From assembly GCA_027364495.1 (NCBI GenBank), contig DAHXPE010000488.1:1-18305 (forward strand): a DNA stretch of 18,305 nucleotides. Reading direction: 5' to 3'. Positions within the stretch are counted from its first letter, which is position 1, and each line of letters starts with the position of its first letter. The stretch comes from Candidatus Heimdallarchaeota archaeon. GTDB taxonomy: Archaea; Asgardarchaeota; Heimdallarchaeia; Hodarchaeales; LC-3. The notes under the pieces were generated by a model. That model did no database searches and was not told the DNA's origin. It worked only from the letters and a program-made list of their open reading frames with translations. A program made the translations under genes and the position numbers. Positions 1 to 7,596 of the stretch are shown one piece after another.

Positions 1-538
1 TTTATATTTTTTTAGTTTTAGAATCAATTAAGGAATAAAATGGCTAAAAAAACCCGAATACCTAGTTATAACTTGGTTTTTGCAGATTTAGTATTAAATT
101 AGATTTTATAGCCACTAATAATAACAATATGGCAAATTTGGCCTTTATTCAATTCTAATAAACTGAAAACTATTCATGGACTAATATAAATTTTAGAAAA
201 TCAACGAAAATTTAAAAAATCACCTTTCATTCGATTTATAAATGGTATGTAAATATTGTCGGATTTTATAATGATTTAATAAATAAACTTTAAAAAGAAA
301 TTAATCAATCTTAAACGAATATATAATGAATAATGAAATTAAAAGGTAAAATTAAAAATTTTGAAACTATAAAATAAAAACTAAGTAAAAATTGACTAAC
401 AGAATTAATCTAAAGTCAAAAAAAATTTTTAAAAACATTTGCGAAAGGTAAGTTAGATGTATTTTCTATTTCATAAAAAAATATTATTTTTTCAAGTACA
501 ATAAATAATTATTTAATTTATTCTAAGCTTTTCCATTT
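1..538. other. AT-rich intergenic region, no supported gene
   Basis: About 540 bases with stops in all frames and no RNA gene that I can recognise. A 20-codon frame at 40-102 has an AAGGA box seven bases before its ATG but no other support. Close to the CheR start, 511-520 is an A/T-only stretch (ATTTAATTTA) at about the right distance for an archaeal TATA box serving a leaderless transcript. The run of T at 6-13 could be the terminator of a gene ending left of the window. Confidence 0.6.
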
Positions 539-1375
539 ATGTCAATGGATAATGTTCCTTTTTCATCAATCGATATTTCTGAAAAGGATTTTAATGATCT
601 AACAATTTATTTACGTAATTTTGATATCAATGTCCTAGGTTTAAAGAAATCTCATTTCTTAAGAAGAATTAAGACCAGAATGATACGAGTTGGTAAAAAA
701 ACGGTTTCTGAATATATCCAATACACTAAACAAAATGCTGAAGAACAAGAAAACCTAAAACAGGCTTTCTCTATAAATGTAACGCATTTTTTTAGAAATG
801 CCGACACTTTTGAAGAAATTAAGAAAAAGGTTTTTCCAATTTTAATTAAACAGAATGGGAGAATAAGGATCTGGAGTGCTGGTTGTGCTGATGGTGCTGA
901 ACCATATTCTTTAGCCATGATAGCACATAGCTTAGGGCTTACACCAACTCAGATTAAAATTACAGCATCAGATTATAATCCTGAATCATTAGAATTGGCT
1001 AAAAAAGGGTTATACCCGAGACAATATGATCGTGAATTACCTGCTCAGTTTAAGAAGTATTTATTATTAAATGAAAAGGAAAATATATACGAAATTGAAC
1101 CTCAACTAAAAAATTATATAGAATTTAAAGTTCATAATTTAATAACCGATAATTTAACAGTAATAGGTGCTAACTCTTATAACCTGGTACTATGCAGAAA
1201 TGTTTTAATCTATTTTACTAAAGAGCAACAAGAATTAATTTATGAAAAATTTTACGATGCACTCAAATCAGATGGGTTCTTTGTCGTGGGTAGAAGTGAA
1301 ATTATATTAGGTGACTATCGAACAAAATTTTCTTTGTTTGATAGCAATCACAGAATTTCAAGAAAAATGAATTAA
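539..1375 (+). CDS. cheR: CheR-type SAM-dependent protein methyltransferase
   Basis: Probable protein-glutamate O-methyltransferase of the CheR family, which in chemotaxis systems uses S-adenosylmethionine to methylate glutamates on methyl-accepting receptors. The 278 residues match the usual length. A helical N-terminal domain (about 1-90) ends in SINVTHFFRN, the counterpart of the CheR NxTxFFR motif. The SAM fold follows: RIWSAGCADGAEPYS (109-123) is the SAM-binding loop, ITASDYNPESLELAKKGLYP (141-160) carries the acidic residue, and LVLCRNVLIYF (216-226) is the family signature. No SD precedes the ATG, so the transcript may be leaderless; a second ATG lies two codons in. No receptor, CheA or CheW gene is nearby, so a role outside chemotaxis is possible. 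The family is clear, the substrate is not. It converges on the next gene with a 15-base gap. Confidence 0.88.
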   Translation: MSMDNVPFSSIDISEKDFNDLTIYLRNFDINVLGLKKSHFLRRIKTRMIRVGKKTVSEYIQYTKQNAEEQENLKQAFSINVTHFFRNADTFEEIKKKVFPILIKQNGRIRIWSAGCADGAEPYSLAMIAHSLGLTPTQIKITASDYNPESLELAKKGLYPRQYDRELPAQFKKYLLLNEKENIYEIEPQLKNYIEFKVHNLITDNLTVIGANSYNLVLCRNVLIYFTKEQQELIYEKFYDALKSDGFFVVGRSEIILGDYRTKFSLFDSNHRISRKMN

Positions 1376-1390
1376 AAAAGAAGTCAATAA

Positions 1391-1867
1391 TTAAGATTCC
1401 AGGTAAATAAACAATAAGAAGATCAGAATAGGTCCTAGATTGAAGCTAAAATACCACCAGACTCTATAAAAGGGATTGAATATTGTGTTAGAACCCATTA
1501 ATATTGGATAAGACTGATAAATTGTCGCATAAATGATAATACTAAGAAACGTTATTGAGGATATGCTTAAAATAGATAAAATTTTCAAAAATACTTTTGT
1601 TTGCTTTTCCTCAGACCAATTTTTATAATTCTGACCAATAATAATTGGTATAATTGTTAGAATTAAAACAAAGATCATAAGAATAACAAAAATTAAAACA
1701 TTCTGGACTCCAAATTCTAGTAATTCATGGGCATAATTTGAAACTGTGAATATATTAACTAATGTTAATAGAGCATCTAAAATCAAATTTAGAAGGAGAA
1801 TATACATTAACATGTGTAAAATCTTATTATTTTTCACAGAAGCTGCTATTCGTTCATCATTTAACAA
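1391..1867 (-). CDS. Four-helix membrane protein, unknown function
   Basis: A 158-residue hydrophobic protein that I do not recognise. Four membrane segments are visible at about 17-41, 54-78, 94-116 and 137-156. A charged loop at 80-93 (YKNWSEEKQT) and a loop rich in aromatics and Asn/Pro at 118-140 separate them. There is no signal peptide beyond the first helix and no catalytic motif. The start is TTG: the codon lies four bases downstream of AGGTGA, a very good Shine-Dalgarno match, whereas the first in-frame ATG comes only 18 codons later inside the first helix. It faces the CheR gene tail to tail, and its upstream region is shared with no divergent gene. Confidence 0.7.
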   Translation of the reverse strand: MLNDERIAASVKNNKILHMLMYILLLNLILDALLTLVNIFTVSNYAHELLEFGVQNVLIFVILMIFVLILTIIPIIIGQNYKNWSEEKQTKVFLKILSILSISSITFLSIIIYATIYQSYPILMGSNTIFNPFYRVWWYFSFNLGPILIFLLFIYLES

Positions 1868-1871
1868 GTAT

Positions 1872-1877
1872 TCACCT
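1872..1877 (-). promoter_or_regulatory. Shine-Dalgarno site deciding a TTG start
   Basis: AGGTGA on the minus strand, four bases before the TTG at 1867-1865. It supports initiation at TTG for the four-helix membrane protein, and shows that this organism uses SD-led starts for at least part of its genes. Confidence 0.65.
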
Positions 1878-2094
1878 GCCAGAAAGAGGTCTTTACACTC
1901 TAAGTAACTATTGTACAGAGAAGTTCTTAACTTTTACGTTAGGTGTAATCTGAAAGCTCAATCTATCCGTATTTCCCTTAATTTAAATTTAAATAAAATT
2001 AACTTGATATCTTCATCTAGGAGAACTTAAGACTATTAGGAATAATTATTCGTTCATTCTAATTAAGTGAAAAATAGATTGATATCCCACTTGA

Positions 2095-2105
2095 ATAAAA
2101 AAAAT
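2095..2105 (-). terminator. T-tract terminator after the ACT-like gene
   Basis: On the minus strand an uninterrupted run of eight T (2104-2097) follows the stop at 2116 by about a dozen bases. Archaeal RNA polymerase terminates on such oligo-T runs without a hairpin. The only evidence is the run and its position. Confidence 0.5.
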
Positions 2106-2115
2106 TTAAAAAGTT

Positions 2116-2580
2116 TTAGCCTTCCCAAGCTTTATCTGGTGAAAGAAAGTCAATTTTGACATTACTAACGCCACGAATTTCTTTTAGTCGATTTTTTAAT
2201 TCATCAACTGAAATGTGACTAGGTAAATCCATTTTATCAGCATAAACTTCATATAAACATGCTTCGGAAGTAAAACAAACACCTGTGGAATAAAGGGTTT
2301 TGATAGATGTCTCTAAGAAAATACTGGATACATCTTGTAAAAAATCAGGTGTTAATTCGCCTATCTCAACCTCTATCCTTGCGACCTGATCACTCTTACT
2401 TGGATAAATTTTAATTATTCGTGTGCTTGGGGTAAAAATTATAACAGCATGATTAAAACGGGACGCATCTACTTCTTCACCCATAGTGCTTTCCAAGAAG
2501 GATGCTGGAATGTTAATCGAAATTTCATTTTCGCCCTTTATTTTAACTACTCGTGCATTAGTAATTGATGCCAAAATCAT
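2116..2580 (-). CDS. Probable ACT-domain-like protein, function unknown
   Basis: A soluble 154-residue protein. Residues 1-62 are beta-rich, with alternating hydrophobics and a Pro (VVKIKGENEISINIPASF at 11-28) that loosely recalls AbrB-like barrels. Residues 67-146 read like an ACT domain, a beta-alpha-beta-beta-alpha-beta ligand-binding unit: a strand ARIEVEIGEL, the helix PDFLQDVSSIFLETSI, strands around 98-114, the helix SVDELKNRLKEI and a final strand VSNVKIDFL. ACT domains usually sense amino acids or similar small ligands; no partner enzyme is fused here. The ATG is preceded closely by AGAGGA. It stands alone, between a T-run terminator and a long intergenic region. The ACT assignment comes from pattern and predicted structure only and could be wrong. 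Confidence 0.6.
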   Translation of the reverse strand: MILASITNARVVKIKGENEISINIPASFLESTMGEEVDASRFNHAVIIFTPSTRIIKIYPSKSDQVARIEVEIGELTPDFLQDVSSIFLETSIKTLYSTGVCFTSEACLYEVYADKMDLPSHISVDELKNRLKEIRGVSNVKIDFLSPDKAWEG

Positions 2581-3147
2581 GTTCCTCTAAGATTTAAGTT
2601 TCAAAACTAAGAATATTTAATAACTATGTTGCCTGTTTTTTAATTCTTATTTATTGAATTTATTTATTTTTTGATTAACTTGAAAGTATTAAGTTTTTTT
2701 TATGTTTACTTTCTTCCTTTTTTAAGTTATTTAAACTATTTTTTTTCTCGGTCTCAGCATTTGTAAAATTTTGTAAAAAAATTTTTTTCCTTTTATTATA
2801 CTATTCTCCTTCTTACTTTTATTTTACTATTTTAAAGATTCAACTTAATATTTTCGATTGTAATAACAAAATTTTGTAGCTTTCATTATTTACCTGTTTT
2901 TAGTTGCTCATTGTCCATTTATTCATTTAATTTTATTAATCATGTGACATCTGATGACTTTAAAGGATTTATTCATAGAATGTAAAGTTTATACGTTATG
3001 CACAGATATTTAATTCATTATTAGGAAAAATTTTTTTCGGTAATCCAATTTTATATTCTACTATTTTTCACAATAAAGAATTAATAATAATCTTTTTCAA
3101 TTCCTGATAATTACAACATTATCAATATATCCTCCGAGCTTTATCTC
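2581..3147. other. Long T-rich intergenic region between divergent genes
   Basis: About 570 bases without a credible gene. The plus strand is strikingly T-rich from about 2635 to 2830, with several runs of six to eight T. It must carry promoters for both flanking genes. A TTAAATATTC element on the minus strand (2620-2611) fits a TATA box for the ACT-like gene. Near the AN1 gene only a short AATATAT at 3124-3130 is seen, and no SD precedes that ATG. There is no tRNA and no stable GC-rich stem. Confidence 0.55.
2611..2620 (-). promoter_or_regulatory. Candidate TATA box of the ACT-like gene
   Basis: Minus-strand TTAAATATTC, centred about 36 bases upstream of the ATG. A start of transcription some 25 bases downstream would give a leader of roughly ten bases that includes the AGAGGA box. 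Position and base composition are the only support. Confidence 0.3.
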
Positions 3148-3540
3148 ATGTCAAACGTCACAAATAACATTCGCAATTTAGTATTTTCTTATTTTATCCT
3201 GTTTTTTGTATTTTCTTTAACTCAGGTTTATTTTCACTATTTAAATGATAAGATTTATTTAATTATCGCTTCTCTCACTTCTCTTCTTATCTCATTTCAA
3301 ATTTTGCGTTTTATGTTTGCGCCCACTAAAATTCGTGGTATTGATCGAACGTATGTCGTTGCTCCTGATCTTGCTATTGTACGAGAAGAGAATATTATTC
3401 TTAGACAGGCTCTTCCTGAAGAAGCTCCCTGTAATTTTTGCCAAAAATCTGTTTACAAACCTTTTCAATGTGTAAATTGTAAGGGGTTATTTTGCGGAGC
3501 ACATATGCTCCCATTTGATCATAATTGTCCAAAATTATAG
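3148..3540 (+). CDS. Membrane-anchored AN1-type zinc finger protein
   Basis: A 130-residue protein with two N-terminal membrane segments (about 10-30 and 36-57), a linker, and a C-terminal AN1 zinc finger. All eight zinc ligands are present with AN1 spacing: C95-x2-C98-x9-C108-x2-C111-x4-C116-x2-H119-x5-H125-x-C127. In eukaryotes AN1 fingers occur in proteins tied to ubiquitin, the proteasome and stress responses, and archaea have similar small AN1 proteins whose role is mostly unknown. Here the finger would be held at the cytosolic face of the membrane, with both termini inside if the two helices form a hairpin. No SD precedes the ATG. It converges on the M50 protease gene with an 11-base gap. 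The ubiquitin-like/E2 pair lies about 11 kb away, so any link is speculative. Confidence 0.85.
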   Translation: MSNVTNNIRNLVFSYFILFFVFSLTQVYFHYLNDKIYLIIASLTSLLISFQILRFMFAPTKIRGIDRTYVVAPDLAIVREENIILRQALPEEAPCNFCQKSVYKPFQCVNCKGLFCGAHMLPFDHNCPKL

Positions 3541-3551
3541 GCATACAAATA

Positions 3552-4262
3552 TTAGAATCTAAAGAAAAAGAAATTAAAGATATAACTGGGATCAACTACT
3601 TTTATTGCGAGAATTGGAATTATAAACATTATTAAATAACAAAACCAAATCATTTCTGACCATTCGAAGATTTTTTTCCCATCTAATATCCAAACTGGAA
3701 TTAAATTAAAAATTCCTAGAAAAACATTCAAGAAAAAACTAATTTGACCAAAATAGTTTAGAACCCAGGCTATTGATCCTACAGGTCCTGCAAAAATCAA
3801 AAGACCAAGGCTCAGACATGCTAAATGTAAATTCACAATTGGTCCTGAAGCAGAGACGCGGCCTCTAATATCGCTATATTTACTTAAATTACTCTCCCAA
3901 AAGGTTGCGCCCGGCATTAAAAAATAAAATCCAAGCGCGATACTAATTGCTGATATAAGCAATCCTCTTCTATCTAATTTAAACTCAGCTTTTGCTTTAA
4001 AATATTGTGCTGCGAATTTATGACCCATCTCATGAAAAATGAAAGCAAAACCAATAGCAAATGCGGCAATGGAGACCTCTGCCAAAGCTAAATTGAGATC
4101 ATTAGTTGATAGATATTTCTGTATAAAAATTTGTGGAACGAAAGCAATTATAAAAATTAACCAGGCCACACCAATATGTGCTAATTCCTGATTGGATATT
4201 TGTAATTTATCAAAAATTCCTTTTTTTTGTAACAATTCATATTCTGGTTTACTTTTTGACAT
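3552..4262 (-). CDS. Site-2-protease-like M50 membrane metalloprotease
   Basis: A polytopic zinc metalloprotease of the M50 (S2P) type, which cuts substrates within or next to the membrane. HEMGH at 77-81 is the HExxH zinc site, placed at the end of a hydrophobic segment. The third ligand is D194 in FNLIPVWILDG (185-195), the family's NPxxDG-like motif, with Val-Trp-Ile-Leu between Pro and Asp. GRVSASGPIVNL (134-145) is the conserved Gly-rich segment between them. At 236 residues it is a minimal core with no PDZ or CBS domain. It is the last gene of the methylthioadenosine operon: its ATG lies 14 bases inside the end of mtnA, which suggests translational coupling. What it would cut is unknown. 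Confidence 0.85.
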   Translation of the reverse strand: MSKSKPEYELLQKKGIFDKLQISNQELAHIGVAWLIFIIAFVPQIFIQKYLSTNDLNLALAEVSIAAFAIGFAFIFHEMGHKFAAQYFKAKAEFKLDRRGLLISAISIALGFYFLMPGATFWESNLSKYSDIRGRVSASGPIVNLHLACLSLGLLIFAGPVGSIAWVLNYFGQISFFLNVFLGIFNLIPVWILDGKKIFEWSEMIWFCYLIMFIIPILAIKVVDPSYIFNFFFFRF

Positions 4263-5364
4263 TGCTTAACGCTTCTGGTATTGTTTTATCATATGGAGGT
4301 CTTAGTATTATTCCTGGTGCTATTATACCAGTTATTAATGTGTTAGGTGTTATGTCAAATGCTGGATTAAAAACTTTTGACTGAGTACTCGCCACCTGTT
4401 TGAGTATTAAGTCTTCTGTAAATATATGTGTTACTTCTTTTGAGGATCGTTCTTCGATTACTATGTCTTTTCCAGTTTCCATTGAAAGGTCAAAAGTGGA
4501 CCATGGTGCTACGGTATACATTGAAACTTTATGATACTTTGCCAAAACAGCAAGGTTATAGGTACCTATTTTATTTGCAAAATCACCATTTTTTGCTATT
4601 CGATCTGCTCCTACTAAAATTAAATCAATTTTACCGTCTTTCATTAATGATGCTGAAACGGTGTCTGGTATTAAGGTATTGGGTACATTCGCTTGTTGTA
4701 ACTCCCATGTTGTTAATCTTCCACCTTGTAATCGTGGTCTTGTTTCATCCACATATACGTGTAATTTTTTTCCTCTCTTAGTTGCTTCGATTATCACACC
4801 TAGGGCTGATCCTACATCAATAGTAGCTAAAGGACCGGTATTACAATGGTGTAATATATTCATTCCATCTGTTACTAATTGATAGCCCGTGGTTGCTAAT
4901 TGTGTGCATTCATCGATTATAGAACTTACTATGATTTCTGCTTTTCTCATTATTTCTTCTGTAAATTGAGTTAAAGACTTATCTAATAAGTTATCAATTG
5001 TTTTAATCATTTCATTAATTACATTTCTCAGGTCAACAGCTGTTGGTCTACTTTCTAATAATTTTTTTGCATCCTCATGTATTTTATTTCTTCTATTGTC
5101 TATATCTTTAATATCCTCACTTAATTTAACGCTTTGAACCATTCCATAGGCTGCTGCTCCTCCTATTGACGGTGCTCCGCGAATTACCATTTCTGTAATG
5201 AATTCAGCCGTCATTTTTGGACTTGTTGAGGTTAGAATTTCTGTTTTAAAAGGGATAAATCTCTGATCTACAAAATAAACCTTTGAATAATCTTGCTTAT
5301 CTAACCAGACTGATCTTGAAGTTTCTACGATTCCATTTTTTGTTTCAATTTTCAATATTTTCAT
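4249..5364 (-). CDS. mtnA: S-methyl-5-thioribose-1-phosphate isomerase
   Basis: Converts 5-methylthioribose 1-phosphate to 5-methylthioribulose 1-phosphate in methionine salvage. The 371 residues show the family landmarks in order: MVIRGAPSIGGAAAYG (59-74), SRPTAVDLRN (105-114), LHHCNTGPLATIDVGSALG (171-189) with catalytic C174, YVDETRPRLQGGRLTTWEL (204-222), ILVGADRIAKNGDFANKIGT (249-268) with catalytic D254, and KVFNPAFDITP near the C-terminus. The HCNTG motif separates it from the related ribose-1,5-bisphosphate isomerases and eIF2B subunits. Its ATG overlaps the stop of the upstream deaminase gene as ATGA, and its end overlaps the protease gene by 14 bases. The gene upstream makes a precursor of its substrate, which supports the assignment. 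Confidence 0.93.
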   Translation of the reverse strand: MKILKIETKNGIVETSRSVWLDKQDYSKVYFVDQRFIPFKTEILTSTSPKMTAEFITEMVIRGAPSIGGAAAYGMVQSVKLSEDIKDIDNRRNKIHEDAKKLLESRPTAVDLRNVINEMIKTIDNLLDKSLTQFTEEIMRKAEIIVSSIIDECTQLATTGYQLVTDGMNILHHCNTGPLATIDVGSALGVIIEATKRGKKLHVYVDETRPRLQGGRLTTWELQQANVPNTLIPDTVSASLMKDGKIDLILVGADRIAKNGDFANKIGTYNLAVLAKYHKVSMYTVAPWSTFDLSMETGKDIVIEERSSKEVTHIFTEDLILKQVASTQSKVFNPAFDITPNTLITGIIAPGIILRPPYDKTIPEALSNVKK

Positions 5365-6695
5365 CTTAATTCATGTTTAGGCGTATAATTTGATGCTGAC
5401 ATCATATCTTCTATCGCATTTTGAGCTTGATCTTTAATTTGCTCAATATTTAGAGTAAGAAATTCTTCTTTTCCATTTTTTTTTCTGAATAATATTCTTC
5501 CATTTGACATTGTAAGCTCTACATCTGCTGGGTTCGATGCAAAAATCCAATTACTTATGGGGTTAATTATTGGTAGAGTATTTGCAGAATTTAAGTTGAA
5601 TATAACTATATCAGCTGGACTGTTTTCGGTTAATATTCCCATATATGCATTATTCGGAAATGTCTGTCTTCCATTTGAAGTAATTAAAGGAATTATCTGT
5701 TTAATTGGTAATATTTTCGGATCATTCGTTAGGCCCTTATGTAATAAAGCTAGTAAACGCGCTTCCTCCATTATATCAAGATTATTATTTGAAGCAGATC
5801 CATCTGTTCCTAAAATTACATTGAGACCAATTTTTAAATAATTGGGAATTGGAGCTATTCCTGCACCAATTTTAAGATTTGATTGGGGATTTGACAGAAT
5901 TGTTGTTTTATTTTGCTGAATTAGAGATATGTCATGTTCAGTCAGATAAATACAATGAGCTGCTAGGATGGAATCTAATGCCCCTATCTTATGTAAATAT
6001 TCTACTGGAGTTAAATTAATCCTTTCTTTTGTTTCTTTGACTTCCCTCATCGTTTCACTAACATGAGTATGTATTTTTGTTCTGCTTTTTTTGGCCTCTT
6101 CAAGGATTTCTTTAAACCATTCATCTGGAACTGAATAGTGGGCATGCGGTCCAAACCCAACAAAAATTCTTTCATCATATCCATTCCAATCCCTAAAAAC
6201 TTGTTTATTTATATAAAATGCCTTTTCGATAGTTTTTGATTCTGGATTTCCATCAAAAATGCTTGGTGCTAGAAATGCTTTAACACCAGTTTCTGCAACT
6301 GCTTCGGCTATTTGGTTTGCATAAAAATATTGATCAATAAAAGCTACCGTTCCAGATTTTACCATCTCTGCTATTCCTAACAATGCTCCTATTTTAGCAT
6401 GATCTGAAGACATATTGGGCTCTATTTTCCAAACATGGTCATATAACCAAGTATGCAGATCTTCATCATCACAAATTCCTCTAATGAGCGTCTCTGGTAA
6501 ATGAGTATGTCCGTTTACAAATCCCGGAACAGCAAGACCATGTTTTTTTTCAATATATTCATAATTTTCTTTTGAAATAGATCTTTGTTTTCCAATATAT
6601 GTTATAATCTTATCTGTTATTTCAAGTTCAGCATCTTTAATGATTTCATTATTATTTTTTAGGGCATATTTAACCCTTACAATAAAATTGCTCAT
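5361..6695 (-). CDS. mtaD: 5-methylthioadenosine/S-adenosylhomocysteine deaminase
   Basis: Amidohydrolase that deaminates methylthioadenosine to methylthioinosine, often also S-adenosylhomocysteine or 5-deoxyadenosine. Counted from the ATG at 6695 (444 residues), the metal site is H63 and H65 (NGHTH), H211 in KIHTHVSET and D298 in LGTDGSASNNN. E214 and H247 (AAHCIY) complete the site. GFGPHAHYSV (180-189) and NPQSNLKIGAGIAPIP (269-284) match the MTA/SAH deaminase subfamily rather than chlorohydrolases. The frame is open six codons further to a TTG at 6713, but AAGGG five bases before the ATG favours the shorter form. First gene of a three-gene overlapping operon with mtnA. In methanogens this deaminase route feeds methylthioinosine to a phosphorylase whose product MtnA uses; that phosphorylase is absent from the window. 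Confidence 0.9.
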   Translation of the reverse strand: MSNFIVRVKYALKNNNEIIKDAELEITDKIITYIGKQRSISKENYEYIEKKHGLAVPGFVNGHTHLPETLIRGICDDEDLHTWLYDHVWKIEPNMSSDHAKIGALLGIAEMVKSGTVAFIDQYFYANQIAEAVAETGVKAFLAPSIFDGNPESKTIEKAFYINKQVFRDWNGYDERIFVGFGPHAHYSVPDEWFKEILEEAKKSRTKIHTHVSETMREVKETKERINLTPVEYLHKIGALDSILAAHCIYLTEHDISLIQQNKTTILSNPQSNLKIGAGIAPIPNYLKIGLNVILGTDGSASNNNLDIMEEARLLALLHKGLTNDPKILPIKQIIPLITSNGRQTFPNNAYMGILTENSPADIVIFNLNSANTLPIINPISNWIFASNPADVELTMSNGRILFRKKNGKEEFLTLNIEQIKDQAQNAIEDMMSASNYTPKHELR

Positions 6696-6707
6696 AGCAA
6701 CCCTTAG

Positions 6708-6757
6708 TTTCAAAAATTTTATTAGAGCTTCAAAAAATACTTGCTTTCAAAAATTTT
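6708..6757. repeat. Short AT-rich direct repeats upstream of the mtaD operon
   Basis: TTTCAAAAATTTT occurs at 6708-6720 and again, identically, at 6745-6757. A degenerate copy CTTCAAAAAAT lies between them at 6728-6738. The array sits directly before the first gene of the methylthioadenosine operon, where a promoter or regulator site would be. In such AT-rich DNA chance recurrence is a real alternative. Confidence 0.35.
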
Positions 6758-6826
6758 TTACTATGCTTAAAACTAATAATGAAAACTCAAATCTGCTAAA
6801 ATGATTTTTCTCAATGTCGCTTTTAA

Positions 6827-7580
6827 TTGGCTGATTTCTTTATTTCAATTTTCTCTATCGCTATTGTCAATATCGTTGGCATAGTTGAAGGAAGGATTGC
6901 GGACGACTATAATGTTCTTAAAACATTCACTCATTTTAACTGATATTCTATTAGCTTTATTTTCAAATTTAGGAATTTTTAATATAGTAATCGATATATC
7001 AGCTATTAGAGACATGGCTGTTTTAAGAGCTGAATTAGTTTTCTACCTACAGTATTTTCCCCTTGAATGGTGTAATTGCTATTATTATTGTAGTCGTTGT
7101 TTTGATTCCATCCTCGACTCATAACACTAAAATTGCTTTAAATCTAGATTTTCCTATTCTATTGATTATGAATTCGTTGGAGGTGTTGTAATAGGGATGA
7201 TTTTTGGTTATATTAATATGATTTTTATTGAAAATCTCCTTAGAAAAACACAGGAATAAATGATATCTTTAGCAGATGCTGCTTTAATATTTTTTCTTTG
7301 TTACTTAACAAATACAAGCTCAGCTATTGGAGCCTGGGTTGCTGGCATAGTACTTCCAAGTCAGAATGAATCTGTTCAATTCATCAATCGTATTGATGAA
7401 GAAATTGATCGAAATATTGCTGAAGCAGCCATTGATATTTTAAAAGATCCTAAAATTAATGGAATATTGAGTATAGACTTTAAATCTGTCATCAATTCTG
7501 TTCAAAGATTTTTTAGACCAATCAAGAATGCAGCTAATCATCAAAAGCCACAAAATGATATTATAAAGGATTCGGTATAA
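6827..7580 (+). pseudogene. Decayed monovalent cation:proton antiporter gene
   Basis: Remnant of a membrane antiporter, most like CPA2/KefB-type exchangers, spread over three frames. Fragment one (6827-6943) has a hydrophobic stretch followed by GIVEGRIADDYNVLKTF, resembling the family's EGR...DD region. A second frame around 7039-7191 carries NGVIAIIIVVVVLIP. The third, from about 7131, reads EFVGGVVIGMIFGY, then NLLRKTQE, an in-frame TAA at 7257-7259, and on through SLADAALIFFLCYLTNTS and SAIGAWVAGIVLPSQ to 7580. That last segment matches the final core helices of the family (AIGAFLAG) and continues into a polar tail. The N-terminal half is missing. The last 106 codons are open from an ATG directly after the TAA, but one and a half helices cannot make a transporter. 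Assembly errors could mimic this; two frame changes plus a stop make decay more likely. Confidence 0.65.
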
Positions 7581-7593
7581 AAAATTTTTTTTT
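7579..7593. terminator. Bidirectional A/T tract between converging units
   Basis: Six A followed by nine T. On the plus strand the T9 run follows the antiporter remnant; on the minus strand the T6 run follows the last ABC permease stop by about a dozen bases. It suits archaeal oligo-T termination in both directions. Confidence 0.5.
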
Positions 7594-7596
7594 AAC

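Noticed and set aside
40..102. A 20-codon frame (MAKKTRIPSYNLVFADLVLN) with AAGGA before its ATG.
   Set aside because: Too short to judge, composition uninformative, and SD-like boxes are easy to find in purine-rich AT DNA.
392..419. Inverted repeat TTGACT / AGTCAA followed by A and T runs, a possible hairpin.
   Set aside because: Only six base pairs around a 16-base loop in AT-rich DNA; expected by chance.
2950..2957. CTGATGAC, close to the C box of a C/D guide RNA.
   Set aside because: No D box (CTGA) at a suitable distance and no terminal stem.
4178..5841. Several open frames on the plus strand opposite mtnA, the M50 protease and mtaD.
   Set aside because: They are low-complexity Leu/Phe-rich translations of the opposite strand of clearly conserved genes.
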